From Gluconacetobacter aggeris (GTDB taxonomy: Bacteria; Pseudomonadota; Alphaproteobacteria; Acetobacterales; Acetobacteraceae), in contig NZ_JABEQD010000015.1 of assembly GCF_014174395.1 (NCBI RefSeq), positions 1-64,000 of the forward strand: a DNA stretch of 64,000 nucleotides. The letters run 5' to 3'. Of this stretch, positions 24,683-33,243 are shown in pieces. The notes beneath the pieces were generated by a model. That model ran no database searches, was not told where the DNA came from, and was given only the letters and a program-made list of their open reading frames with translations. The position numbers were made by a program, and so were the translations under genes. Positions within the stretch are counted from its first letter, which is position 1; every line of letters begins with the position of its first letter.

Positions 24683-25971
24683 GCGACGGAGCTCCGGCGA
24701 CGCCGATTAGCCGCACGCCACTCGGAAAGAGTTTGGTCGCTACACGATCCATCGGTCTGGCAGTTCTCGGCCTGGTCGTCGTCTTCGGGGGTGGATGGTA
24801 TCTCCTCGCGCACGACGATCACCCTCGGCCGAAAGCCAGCGATCTGATGCCGCCTCAGATGGCGGCGCCGGCAGGGGGGCAGAATCACTCGGACATGCTC
24901 GACCGGACCATGCGAGACAAGGAAATGGCGGACGCTCGAGCGGCCGAGGCGAGCCATAAGTCATTCGCAAGCGCGCTCGCGACAAACGATCACCTCAAGG
25001 GAGACAACGCCCCGGTCATCGGCAGTGCCCCCGGCGAACACGAACATTCCACCACGCCCCCTCGCCGCGCACCGCCACCAGCGGAGCACCACCAGGATCC
25101 CCCGCAATCGCCCGATGGAAGCAACCCTTTTACGCGAGACCCAGCGGAAGACGCTTCCCATGGCGCTGACAGCGCACGCGGGTCCCGCGGAGCGAACAAT
25201 GGAAGTCTTTCCGACCTGGCAGAAGCGGAGTTATTCGCCGCCTGGAGCAGCCATGCCCCGTCGCTCGATGTAAAGCTACCGAGCCAGGGCGTTGTAGCAG
25301 CGAAGCAAGGCTCGAACGGACAGGCTTTTACGCGCACTCCTGAGCAATCGGGGCCGGAGACGGCCACGACCGTTAGCGGATCGTCGGGCCCTCCAGCAGC
25401 ATCGCCGCGCAAGAGCAAGGGGCGTCCGCTCGTCGCGGCGGGCCGTGGCGTCTACGGACACGCTGTACTGACTGCGAACAGTGATATTGGTGGTCAGGCG
25501 CTCGTAGAAATCGATAGCGGAGCGCTCATCCACGCTCGCGTCTCCGGTGCGTTTCAAAGAAAAGACAATTTCCTCGTAATCAAGTTCGACAAGCTCATGA
25601 TCGGGGATGCCGACCCGATCGGCATTTCCGCCTACGCTGTTTCACCCGATACGGCAGAGACTGGTGTCGCGTCAGACGTCGACGAGCATATCGCGACAAG
25701 AATCATCCTGCCGACAGCCGCGGCGTTCGTCGAAGGCCTCGGCAACGCGATGCAGAATACGAACACGAGCAGCTATACGAGCGGGGTTGGCCTTGCCTCC
25801 TTCACACACCTGACACTGCCCCAACAAATGGGGGTTGCCGCCGGCAAGGCGGGACAACAGCTCGGCCAGATTCTCCAGCAGGCGACCCCCCAACAGGCGA
25901 CGGTCTGGCTACGGTCCGGCGATCCTGTCGGTGTTGTTTTTGAGGAACCCGTCTTCGCCCCCGGCGAATAG
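24679..25971 (+). CDS. traO: TraO (DotG/IcmE), VirB10-like core component
   Basis: 430 residues. A short cytoplasmic N-terminus precedes one membrane span (SIGLAVLGLVVVFGGGWYLLA, about 23-43), then a long Pro/Ala/His-rich periplasmic linker to about residue 245. The C-terminal VirB10-type domain has RGVYGHAVLTANSDIGGQAL, FLVIKFDKLMIGDADPIGI and RIILPTAAAFVEGLG. The typical end is WLRSGDPVGVVFEEPV. DotG/IcmE spans the periplasm and links the inner membrane to the outer-membrane ring. Legionella DotG carries long pentapeptide repeats in the linker; here the linker is short and without them, as in IncI TraO. Confidence 0.92.
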   Translation: MSDGAPATPISRTPLGKSLVATRSIGLAVLGLVVVFGGGWYLLAHDDHPRPKASDLMPPQMAAPAGGQNHSDMLDRTMRDKEMADARAAEASHKSFASALATNDHLKGDNAPVIGSAPGEHEHSTTPPRRAPPPAEHHQDPPQSPDGSNPFTRDPAEDASHGADSARGSRGANNGSLSDLAEAELFAAWSSHAPSLDVKLPSQGVVAAKQGSNGQAFTRTPEQSGPETATTVSGSSGPPAASPRKSKGRPLVAAGRGVYGHAVLTANSDIGGQALVEIDSGALIHARVSGAFQRKDNFLVIKFDKLMIGDADPIGISAYAVSPDTAETGVASDVDEHIATRIILPTAAAFVEGLGNAMQNTNTSSYTSGVGLASFTHLTLPQQMGVAAGKAGQQLGQILQQATPQQATVWLRSGDPVGVVFEEPVFAPGE

Positions 25972-25986
25972 CGCCAGAACCCCTGC

Positions 25987-25997
25987 GGTTACACACG
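25987..25997 (+). promoter_or_regulatory. Weak copy of the plasmid-wide motif before traP
   Basis: Reads GGTTACACACG, one base from the better copies, 43 nt before the traP ATG. It lies right after the traO stop, so it may give an internal promoter for traP onward. Confidence 0.3.
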
Positions 25998-26040
25998 CAT
26001 GCGCGATCCTGATCCTCGCCGAAAGGAGGGCCAGACACTC

Positions 26041-27249
26041 ATGCGAGGTAGCGCGATGCGACATGACAATGTCTCCGACGTGACCCAAATGTTGCGTGCG
26101 CGCCGCCGCGCACAGGGAACCGACGAGGACAGCGGCACAAACGACCCCGCCACGGAGTCCGAGGAGTTATCGGCGCTCGATGCGTCCGGTGAGGACGCCG
26201 GCGACGCGGCGGGCCGGATTTCCCACGGCAGGGTGCCCGCGGCGACAGACGGTGATCGTGGGAGCGTCCGACGAGGGCGCCTCACCACACCGATCTTCCT
26301 TGCGACCGCAGCGACCGCCGTAGTCGCGGGCGTCGCGCTGGTCGGGCCTCACCTGTGGACCGCAGGGCCCAAAGTCCGCTCCCTGGCGTCCTCGGCGGCC
26401 AAGACAACTACCCCCTCGGTCACCGTTGCGGCGCGGGACGTTCCTCCAGCAAATGCCCTGACCCCGCCGGCCATGCCCTCGCCCGCCGGGCAAGAGGATG
26501 CTTCGAACACTGAAGAGCCGTTCAGCGGTGCGGGTATTCCCGGGCCACCTGCTGTAGCGGCTGTGCCCAGTGCGCCCGCGCAACCAACGCCGGCCATCGC
26601 CCCAGCTCCGGCTCCGGCTCCGGCTCAACCACAGCCTTCCAGTCCTGTTTCCCAACCTGGCACGCCACCCCTTGCGGCGGTCCCAACAGCGATCCAGACC
26701 GTCTCCCGCGCCCCGAGTGCGCAGCCGGTCCCGACCGTATCAGCAGACACTGAAAGCCCCGCTCCCAGCAGGGACGAGATGCTTGAGCTCAACCTCGCCA
26801 AGCAGATGGCAGGCCTAGCCGATCATCTCGCGACGCTCGAGAAGCAGGTGAGCAGCCTGCAGGTGTCCCTCGGGGAGAGGATCGGAGCAGCCGGCGGCCG
26901 GATGGATGAACTGCAGCACCGAGAGGATCTGGTTGAGAAGACCCTGACAACGATTCAAGCGGCTACGGCACGGCCACAGGAAACTGGTCCAGCCCGGTCG
27001 CCACAAAGCCACGCGACACCCCCGAATTCAGTAGCTCGGCCCATTGCGCCAACCGGACCAAGCGAGCCGGCACGCCCAGTCTATCACGTGCAGGCGGGGG
27101 CACCTGGTATTGCGATACTCCAGGATAGTTCGGGGAACGCAATCCGCGTCGTCAACGACGACACCGTTCCTGGTTGGGGCGCCGTTAAGGGCATTACGCA
27201 GATTGGCAACGCGTTCGTCGTCCACACCGAGCATGGCGTCATTCGGTAG
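26041..27249 (+). CDS. traP: TraP (DotF/IcmG-like) inner-membrane protein
   Basis: 402 residues from ATG 26041, which follows AAAGGAGGG; an in-frame start at 25999 lacks a ribosome site. A cytoplasmic, acidic N-terminus of about 80 residues leads to one span (TPIFLATAATAVVAGVALVG). A long Pro/Ala linker follows, then a short coiled coil (EMLELNLAKQMAGLADHLATLEKQVSSLQ, about 245-275). The C-terminal domain (VYHVQAGAPGIAILQD to HGVIR) is the part shared with IncI TraP. In type IVB systems this protein sits at the inner membrane beside DotG. The linker length and the coiled coil match DotF-like proteins; the pairing with DotF is by position and architecture. Confidence 0.82.
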   Translation: MRGSAMRHDNVSDVTQMLRARRRAQGTDEDSGTNDPATESEELSALDASGEDAGDAAGRISHGRVPAATDGDRGSVRRGRLTTPIFLATAATAVVAGVALVGPHLWTAGPKVRSLASSAAKTTTPSVTVAARDVPPANALTPPAMPSPAGQEDASNTEEPFSGAGIPGPPAVAAVPSAPAQPTPAIAPAPAPAPAQPQPSSPVSQPGTPPLAAVPTAIQTVSRAPSAQPVPTVSADTESPAPSRDEMLELNLAKQMAGLADHLATLEKQVSSLQVSLGERIGAAGGRMDELQHREDLVEKTLTTIQAATARPQETGPARSPQSHATPPNSVARPIAPTGPSEPARPVYHVQAGAPGIAILQDSSGNAIRVVNDDTVPGWGAVKGITQIGNAFVVHTEHGVIR

Positions 27250-27260
27250 GAGCCGACGTC

Positions 27261-27806
27261 ATGGAAGGTCTCTTCGACTTCGCACAAGACATCGGTCTCG
27301 CCCTGTCGTGGGTCCTCCCGCTGCTGTGCTACGTCGGCGGGTCCTGGTTCCTTGTCGGCGGGCTCCTCGGAATTCTGCAACGGTCTGCCGCGCCGAACGG
27401 CCTGCTCGCCAAGCCGTTCGTCCCCGAACTGATGATCGCAGTCGGTGCAACGTTCCTGTCGTTCCCGGAATTCCTCAATGTGGGAAACCGTACACTCGGC
27501 TTTGCGGCCAACGTTGACCTGGGAGCGTCCCAAAAGCTCAGCTTCTCGACGGACACGCTCTCCAACGCCGCAAGAGGTGGGCCGCTACAGACCCTCACCG
27601 CAATCTTGACCGTCTGGCACACCTATTTTGCCTGTTACGGTGCGCTAATCGTCTACTTCGCACTCGTCCGACAGGTCGGCCGCGCCAAAGGCACAAACAA
27701 CAGTTCGCCCGCGCTGAACGCCGTCATGGGCATTTCAGGCTTCTTCGTGATGAACGCGGACGTCATCGCTCCCGCTCTGCTGAAGGAACTCAAGCTGGGT
27801 TCCTGA
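27261..27806 (+). CDS. traQ: TraQ (DotE/IcmC-like) membrane protein
   Basis: 181 residues from ATG 27261 with TAGGAG upstream. Four hydrophobic segments are visible: VLPLLCYVGGSWFLVGGLLG (about 18-37), a shorter one around PELMIAVGATFLSFPEF (55-71), WHTYFACYGALIVYFALV (about 121-138) and MGISGFFVMNADVIAPAL (about 154-171). Size, topology and position between traP and traR match TraQ of IncI plasmids, whose Legionella counterpart is IcmC/DotE. It is an inner-membrane channel component of unclear mechanism. Confidence 0.82.
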   Translation: MEGLFDFAQDIGLALSWVLPLLCYVGGSWFLVGGLLGILQRSAAPNGLLAKPFVPELMIAVGATFLSFPEFLNVGNRTLGFAANVDLGASQKLSFSTDTLSNAARGGPLQTLTAILTVWHTYFACYGALIVYFALVRQVGRAKGTNNSSPALNAVMGISGFFVMNADVIAPALLKELKLGS

Positions 27807-27847
27807 TGCGGCCGTCGCTTCTCGTTATCCACCCCAAAGGAGGCTCC

Positions 27848-28252
27848 ATGCCGAATTTAGATTCACCCCGCAGGACGCCGGGGATTCGCCGCGCCACGGC
27901 GCTCACCGCACTTGCGCTCTCGGTCGTGGTGTTCGCCCCCGGCGCCCACGCCCAGGCGATCGACGACATCATGCAGCAATCGACCGGACATGCTCTCAGC
28001 GCGTGGTCATACCTCATGAATGCCTTTTGCTGGATCCTTGGAAGCGTCCTGCTGATCATGTGCGGGCTCGGCTGGTATCAGCATCAGCGTAACCCGAACG
28101 CCGGGAGCCGGCCGGGTATGCTGGTCGCGGCCGGAGTGCTGGGGGGCGTGTTTCTTGCCTTTCCCTTTTTCGCCAAGACTGCCTCCTTTACGATCTTCAA
28201 CTCCGGCCCGACCGTAACCGGCGAGCAGCAGCAGATGCGGTTCGACAGGTGA
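27848..28252 (+). CDS. traR: TraR (DotP/IcmD-like) small membrane protein
   Basis: 134 residues from ATG 27848, directly after AAAGGAGGC; an in-frame ATG at 27806 lacks such a site. A signal sequence (ALTALALSVVVFAPGAHA) is followed by two membrane spans (MNAFCWILGSVLLIMCGLGWY and MLVAAGVLGGVFLAFPFF), with the polar QHQRNPNAGSRPG loop between. This short two-span layout after a cleaved signal is that of TraR and IcmD. It overlaps traT (TGATG). Likely part of the inner-membrane platform. Confidence 0.82.
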   Translation: MPNLDSPRRTPGIRRATALTALALSVVVFAPGAHAQAIDDIMQQSTGHALSAWSYLMNAFCWILGSVLLIMCGLGWYQHQRNPNAGSRPGMLVAAGVLGGVFLAFPFFAKTASFTIFNSGPTVTGEQQQMRFDR

Positions 28253-28794
28253 TGGACCCCGTCTCGCTTTCGATGCAGCCCGCCGGCGCGCTCAGACTTG
28301 GTCCGCTTGCCGCAAACGCACCCGATCGCTGCGCGTGCTGCGGTCATCTCGCGCCAGCGGCTTCGGTAGCGGGACGGCCCCTCTGCATGACATGCGTTCC
28401 AGCATTCGCGCTGGACGAGCCGGACATCGACAAGGTCTCGGCGCTCATATGGCTGCCCCACCTCGACCAGCCGGTGGTCAGCCGCCTGGTGACGGCCGTC
28501 CATACAGCCCGCGCGGCCGATAGCACTGCCAACCCCACCACTGACCCGGTGGGCTTTGCCAAAGCGGCCCAAGCTGTCCTCGACATGCTGCTTGCGCAAC
28601 GTGCCGCTGCCATCGCCCGGATCGGCACCGATCGCCCGTCAGTGCTCCGCGCCGCCGGCCTGTCACTCAACGGCATCACCATTCCGAAGCGCACCGGTGT
28701 CTCCGCGCTGCGCTTTGTTGCATTGGGGGGATGGTTTGGGCCCGACAATGGGCTCTACCAGTCTGCCGCGGCTGAGTGGATCTGCGGCCCGTGA
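28252..28794 (+). CDS. traT: TraT (DotN/IcmJ-like) zinc-binding protein
   Basis: 180 residues from ATG 28252. Cysteines near the N-terminus, CACCGH (about 27-32) and CMTC (44-47), form a likely zinc site as in DotN/IcmJ. The C-terminal block is typical of the family: LNGITIPKRTGVSALRFVALGGWFGPDNGLY and AAAEW. DotN binds the coupling complex around DotL in Legionella, so this cytoplasmic protein probably works with the TrbC/DotL homologue at 50589. The name traT follows the IncI gene order (traR, then traT, then traU) and should not be confused with the F-plasmid exclusion protein TraT. It overlaps traU by 19 bases. Confidence 0.85.
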   Translation: MDPVSLSMQPAGALRLGPLAANAPDRCACCGHLAPAASVAGRPLCMTCVPAFALDEPDIDKVSALIWLPHLDQPVVSRLVTAVHTARAADSTANPTTDPVGFAKAAQAVLDMLLAQRAAAIARIGTDRPSVLRAAGLSLNGITIPKRTGVSALRFVALGGWFGPDNGLYQSAAAEWICGP

Positions 28795-31700
28795 ACCTCA
28801 TACGTAAAGAAAAGTCAGAGAAGCCGGCTCCAGTCTCGCGGGCAGGCTTGTCGCTCGGCGATAGAGTCCTTCAGGCAATCGCCGCAACGTCCAGCCTCTT
28901 CAAGCGGGACCTGACTGCATTCTGCGACCTTGCGACCTGTGACCGGCATGGCATCGTCACGTTCGGCGGTGATTACGTGACAGTCCTGAGACTGCGAGGC
29001 ATGCGGCGTATCGCCAGCGGGCCGGAAATCCGGGCTGCGTCGTCTCGTCTCCGGCTTGCCTTGACGAGCCTGTTTGCCGCCCCCGGACACGCACTGCAGT
29101 TCTCATACGCGGCAGATCCTGAGGGGGTCGAGAAAACAATCGCTCGTAATCTCGACGAACGCCGCACAATTGCCGCAGCGCTGAACGCAGAGTTCGAAGA
29201 TATCTTTGCCGAACGCCAGCGTGTCTTGCCGCCTTTTATGCGTCAGGAGCGCATCTATCTCACATTGTGGACGCGGCCAGGCCGCCTCTCCAGTCAAGAG
29301 GCACGACAGGCAAGGGCTGAGCGCCGGCGAAATCTCGCTGGACTGCCGCCGCTAGGTGACGCGCAAAACCCTTTTCTGGGAAGCCTCGAACTCGGCACGA
29401 TCCACTCGTCGTTTGTCCAAGGCGTCCTACAGGCTTTGGCCGGCGAGGCCGTGCTTGCTGACATCCTTGCCCCTGAAGCTGGCCTGCGGGCGATCAGGGA
29501 GGAGATCTACCCTGAGACCGCCGGAAGCGACTGGACGCCCTCCACGCCGCTGGGGCGCTGCAGCCAGACGGTCCCTGACGAGATCCCGCCCCGGGATGTC
29601 GCGGACGTCCTGTGGCCCCCTCTCCGCGAGCAATTATTCCGTGACGATGCGCTGACGCCCGACTTTGCGACGGCCACTCTGTCCACGCTTGACTGGACAC
29701 CGCTTGAGCTCACGCGAGCACCTGAGATGCCGCATCCCGGGGCTCCGAATACGCCCATACCGAGTTTCACGGAACTCGCTGCGAAGCTGGCTGGCCGTCG
29801 CATGCCCTGGCGTATGGTTGGAATGATCGAGGGCATCCGCCCCGGGTACATGCTCTGGAAGGACGCAATAGCCACATTCCTGAAATTTGGCGCGAACCTC
29901 CCAATCAACATGGCATTCGCCGAGATCAAGGACATGCGGGCACGCCAGGAGGATACCCCGGTCAAGCTCCGCATGGCATTCGCAACGTCTGCGCCGGCAG
30001 GGCAAACCGAAACCTTGAAAGTACGGGCTTCGCGCCTGGAGCAAGCTATCCAGTCGTGGGGCGGCGCCTCTGCAAGCCGGGTGTGTGGCGACCCTCTCGC
30101 CGGCGTGTTGTCGTCTGTGCCAGGGCTGGCCCTCGCATCGACAGCCCCGCCGTCAGCGGGTCCCCTCTCACAAATGCTCGCCATGATGCCGTGGGCACGG
30201 CCGGCGTCGCCGTGGCTCGACGGTGCAATGCTGTTCCGGGCGGCCGACGGGACGATCGTCCACTACGACCCTGCCGGGTCCGGCCGGGACGCCGTGCTCG
30301 ATCTCTTTGTCGCCCCCTCGCGACACGGCAAGTCGATGCTCGCGAATGCACTGCTCCTAAACACTGTGCTGAGCCCGGCGGCAATGACGGCACACGGAGC
30401 CCGGGTCCCTCTGATCGGCAAGCTCGATGTCGGCGATTCATCTTCCGGGTTCGTGGACATGGTTCGTGCCGGCCTGCGCGCGGCAGACCAGTATCTGGCA
30501 CTTCATGTGTCGTTTCAGTTGATCGAAGAACACGCCGTCAACATCTTCGATCCTGAGACCTGTTGCCGGATGCCGCTGGAATACCACACGACTTTCCTGC
30601 GAAACTTCCTCGGCCTGATCTGCACGCCGATTGACGGGCAGCCGTTCGAGTCCATGAACCAGTTGATCGACGCGGTCATCCCGGCTGTCTACGAGTTCTT
30701 CTCCGACGATGGACCTTCGGTGCAGCCAAAGGTCTGGCGGCCTGGAATCGATCCGACTGTCGATAGGGAACTGTCCCGGAATCGACTTGCGCCTGAGCGA
30801 GACACCCCTTGGTGGCAAATTGCAGATCTGTTCGCAGAAGCGGGCGATATGCGGATGGCACATCGGGCGACACAGTGGGCAGCGCCGACCATTGGTGATC
30901 TGATCCGTGTGCTTCGGGAGCCGCGCCTACAGCGGTTCGAGGACGTCACCCCGACATCTGGAAAAGAGTCCACTATCGGGATTTTCCGCCGCTACATCAC
31001 CCATTTTATCGACAAATACCCGTCTCTGAACCGGCCGACCCGTCTTGACCTTGGCGACGCCCGGATCGTCGTCCTCGACATCGGCCGGGTGGCGCCCGAA
31101 GGGATCGGGGAGTCCCAAAGACAGACCGAGCTGATGTACCTTCTCGGCTTTCACATCGTCGCCAAAAACTTCTTCCTTCACCCAGACGATGCCGAGAGCG
31201 TGCCGCCTCATGTGAAACAATACCATCGCAGGCGGTTCGAGGAGTTTCGTGAGAGCTTCAAGCGGATCGAGTGTGACGAATTTCAACGCACGGCCGGCGC
31301 TCCACATATCCAGCGGCAGTTTGAGGAAGCGGCCCGACGTTCGGCCAAGCTGAACGTAAAGATCGGACTGGCAAGCCAGAAACTCGACGACTTCGGAGAG
31401 TACCTGATCTCTCACTCAACGGGCCGGTTTATTCTCGGCGCGCCCGATGAAAAGGAAGCAAAGGCGATCTGCGAGCGCTTCCAGCTCAGCGCCGCCGCAC
31501 GGGCGATCGTCTATAACGGATTGAACGGACCGCGGCCGGACGGTAGCGGTGCGCCCTTGATCTGGCAGACCCGCGTAAAGCACGAAGTCTTCGAACTCTT
31601 TGTGCTGAATCTGATGGGTCCTATCGAGCTCTGGGCCCTGTCCACCAGCCCAAAGGACACCGCACTGCGGCGGCGCCTATACGACGCGCTGGGCACCGCT

Positions 31701-31931
31701 GAGGCACGCCGCAGGCTGGCAAAGGTCTTCCCGCGCGGAAGCGCGGAGGCCGAAATAGAGCGTCGTGAAACGGCACGCATCAAAGCGGGGCGAGACACCA
31801 GTATTGACCTCGGAGGGGTCATCGACGAACTCGCTCGCGAGATCTGCGACGGCACGGGCCTGGGGACTGTGATCAGGCCGTCCGCTGATTCGACCGGAGT
31901 CACAAACGATAGCTCCATAGTCTCCCCTTAA
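28776..31931 (+). CDS. traU: TraU (DotO/IcmB) transfer ATPase
   Basis: 1051 residues, the usual length of TraU/DotO. The start is a GTG at 28776 overlapping traT; a GTG at 28791 is an alternative. The Walker A loop reads APSRHGKSML near residue 515 and the Walker B-like ECDEFQRTAG near 831. The N-terminal 450 residues follow the VirB4-like layout with RGMRRIASGPEI and the PPFMRQERIYLTLWTRPG region. The C-terminus has LWALSTSPKDTALRRRL, common in this family. It powers substrate movement or channel assembly from the cytoplasm. Its stop codon lies exactly where a tnpB element has inserted. A motif copy is embedded in its last codons. Confidence 0.94.
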   Translation: MDLRPVNLIRKEKSEKPAPVSRAGLSLGDRVLQAIAATSSLFKRDLTAFCDLATCDRHGIVTFGGDYVTVLRLRGMRRIASGPEIRAASSRLRLALTSLFAAPGHALQFSYAADPEGVEKTIARNLDERRTIAAALNAEFEDIFAERQRVLPPFMRQERIYLTLWTRPGRLSSQEARQARAERRRNLAGLPPLGDAQNPFLGSLELGTIHSSFVQGVLQALAGEAVLADILAPEAGLRAIREEIYPETAGSDWTPSTPLGRCSQTVPDEIPPRDVADVLWPPLREQLFRDDALTPDFATATLSTLDWTPLELTRAPEMPHPGAPNTPIPSFTELAAKLAGRRMPWRMVGMIEGIRPGYMLWKDAIATFLKFGANLPINMAFAEIKDMRARQEDTPVKLRMAFATSAPAGQTETLKVRASRLEQAIQSWGGASASRVCGDPLAGVLSSVPGLALASTAPPSAGPLSQMLAMMPWARPASPWLDGAMLFRAADGTIVHYDPAGSGRDAVLDLFVAPSRHGKSMLANALLLNTVLSPAAMTAHGARVPLIGKLDVGDSSSGFVDMVRAGLRAADQYLALHVSFQLIEEHAVNIFDPETCCRMPLEYHTTFLRNFLGLICTPIDGQPFESMNQLIDAVIPAVYEFFSDDGPSVQPKVWRPGIDPTVDRELSRNRLAPERDTPWWQIADLFAEAGDMRMAHRATQWAAPTIGDLIRVLREPRLQRFEDVTPTSGKESTIGIFRRYITHFIDKYPSLNRPTRLDLGDARIVVLDIGRVAPEGIGESQRQTELMYLLGFHIVAKNFFLHPDDAESVPPHVKQYHRRRFEEFRESFKRIECDEFQRTAGAPHIQRQFEEAARRSAKLNVKIGLASQKLDDFGEYLISHSTGRFILGAPDEKEAKAICERFQLSAAARAIVYNGLNGPRPDGSGAPLIWQTRVKHEVFELFVLNLMGPIELWALSTSPKDTALRRRLYDALGTAEARRRLAKVFPRGSAEAEIERRETARIKAGRDTSIDLGGVIDELAREICDGTGLGTVIRPSADSTGVTNDSSIVSP
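31896..31908 (+). promoter_or_regulatory. Plasmid-wide motif copy inside the traU 3' end
   Basis: Reads GGAGTCACAAACG. Without the inserted element it would lie about 24 nt before the ATG of the VirB9-like gene, in the position of a promoter-linked site. The insertion now separates them by about 1.3 kb. Confidence 0.5.
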
Positions 31932-32060
31932 CATCTTCGCCGCCCTGAAGGACGGAGATTTCTCCGGTCAGACCGGTTGTAGTTCTCGCTTCAACGCCGT
32001 CCTCACGGACGGCTCCACGACAGGAGTGTTCCCCCTGTGAAGAATATTGATTGCAGCGTT
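31928..32060 (-). ncRNA. Probable omegaRNA of the tnpB element
   Basis: The 3' end of tnpB and the region to the right end should be transcribed as the guide RNA scaffold, ending in GATGTTAA. The guide would then be GGGGAGACTATGGAGCTATC, i.e. the traU 3' end on the opposite strand. The 5' limit is a guess; only the right end is supported by sequence. Confidence 0.45.
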
Positions 32061-33152
32061 GTGGTCGGCGTTGGCGCGGAAGCCGCAGGCAGAACAGACG
32101 AAGGCCGCTTGGTTTTTGCGGCTTCGACTGTCCACGGCTCCGCAGCACGAACACGTCTGCGAGGTAAAACGCGGATCGACCTTCACGACCCGGTTCGCCT
32201 TGTAGAAAAGCATCGCCTCAATCTGATGCCAGCCTACATTGAGAATGGCGCGGTTCAGTCCGCGCTTCTGGGCGACGTTCCGACCTGGCTCAGCAATCGT
32301 GCCGGACGCGGATTTCGTCATGTCCTTGGTGCGAAGCCGTTCGATCACGACGGTTCCGAACTTTCGGGCGATGTCAGTCGTGACGCCGTGCGCCCAGTGC
32401 TTGCGGACGCGAGCCTGTTTGGCGCGGATCGCCGCAACCCGACGTTGGGCCTTGGCGTATCGGCGGGATCCACGCTTGCGACGACTAGCGACGCGCTGCG
32501 CCTTGCGAGCCCGACGATCCAGCAGCGCCAACGTCTCCGGCAGCGCATAGGGCGTTCCGTCAGACAACATCAGCGGAACGGACACGCCCCGGTCAACGCC
32601 AACGGTTCTGTCGGTCGCGAACGCCTGCACGTCGCAATCCTTGCAGCCGATGGAGATATGCCACCCCAGCGGCGTCATCGAGACCGTGGCTTCGGTGATC
32701 CTGCCGGACAGGTCTCGTGTCATGCGAAACCTGATCCAGCCGATCTTCGGCAGCTTCACGCGACCGAAGCGACGGTTAAGGCGCTCGACCTGAACATCGC
32801 GCCCCGCGAATGTGAAGCTGTCGTGTTCGCCTTTCTTTTTCATCTGCGGGAAACCGCCGAGGCCCTTGAGCGCACGGCGATAGGCGTCATCAAGCGCCTT
32901 GAGCGCGTTTTGCTGACACACCTGACTGACGGCGCGGACGAAATCGACATCGGCGCGCAGGGCGGTCAGTTCCCGCGCCTGCGCCACATAGTTCAGATTG
33001 TTTCCCGTGCGCGCCTGATAGTTGCGCCAGTGATTGCGGCGCTGTTCGAGCGCGAGGTTCCACACCAGACGGCAGACGCCCGCGAACTGCGCGAAGGATT
33101 CTTCCTGCGCAAGATCGGGTTCAAGTCGGTATGTGAAACCGCGAAACGCCAC
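31968..33152 (-). CDS. tnpB: TnpB, RNA-guided endonuclease
   Basis: 394 residues from a GTG at 33152, the normal length for TnpB. The RuvC acidic residues are in place: Asp187 in GVDRGV, Glu271 in VVIERL and Asp363 in NADHNAAINIL. The zinc ribbon has two CxxC pairs (334-337 and 353-356). The N-terminal part (CRLVWNLALEQRRNHW) matches the usual start. With all three catalytic residues kept it is probably active. TnpB cuts DNA matching the guide at the empty site next to a short target-adjacent motif, which helps the element persist. No TnpA is present, so movement would need one supplied in trans. Confidence 0.94.
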   Translation of the reverse strand: MAFRGFTYRLEPDLAQEESFAQFAGVCRLVWNLALEQRRNHWRNYQARTGNNLNYVAQARELTALRADVDFVRAVSQVCQQNALKALDDAYRRALKGLGGFPQMKKKGEHDSFTFAGRDVQVERLNRRFGRVKLPKIGWIRFRMTRDLSGRITEATVSMTPLGWHISIGCKDCDVQAFATDRTVGVDRGVSVPLMLSDGTPYALPETLALLDRRARKAQRVASRRKRGSRRYAKAQRRVAAIRAKQARVRKHWAHGVTTDIARKFGTVVIERLRTKDMTKSASGTIAEPGRNVAQKRGLNRAILNVGWHQIEAMLFYKANRVVKVDPRFTSQTCSCCGAVDSRSRKNQAAFVCSACGFRANADHNAAINILHRGNTPVVEPSVRTALKRELQPV

Positions 33153-33243
33153 GCGGCTAACTTAATATGGAACGAGAGAAAAGTACAGAGGCTTTTCGCT
33201 TTCCTCCCCGGCAAAAATGCCGGGGTTTCCAGCGCGGTTTAGG

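Larger units (their letters stand above)
31928..33240 (-). mobile_element. Solo-tnpB insertion element (IS200/IS605 superfamily, IS1341 type)
   Basis: About 1.3 kb on the minus strand, with tnpB and no tnpA. The right end (low coordinates) carries TCTCCGTCCTTCAGGGCGG followed by GAAGATGTTAA, the layout typical of such ends, where the transposon stops and the guide begins. The left end holds a hairpin (ccccggc, aaaat, gccgggg near 33208-33226). Removing it joins tctcccc to ttaggatgaag, which restores a stop for traU and a tight junction to the next gene. Exact left boundary is uncertain by a few bases because of a shared TTA. Confidence 0.75.

Noticed and set aside
32037-33242. 401-codon open frame on the plus strand
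   Set aside because: Exact antisense of tnpB, with no domain; a GC-rich shadow.
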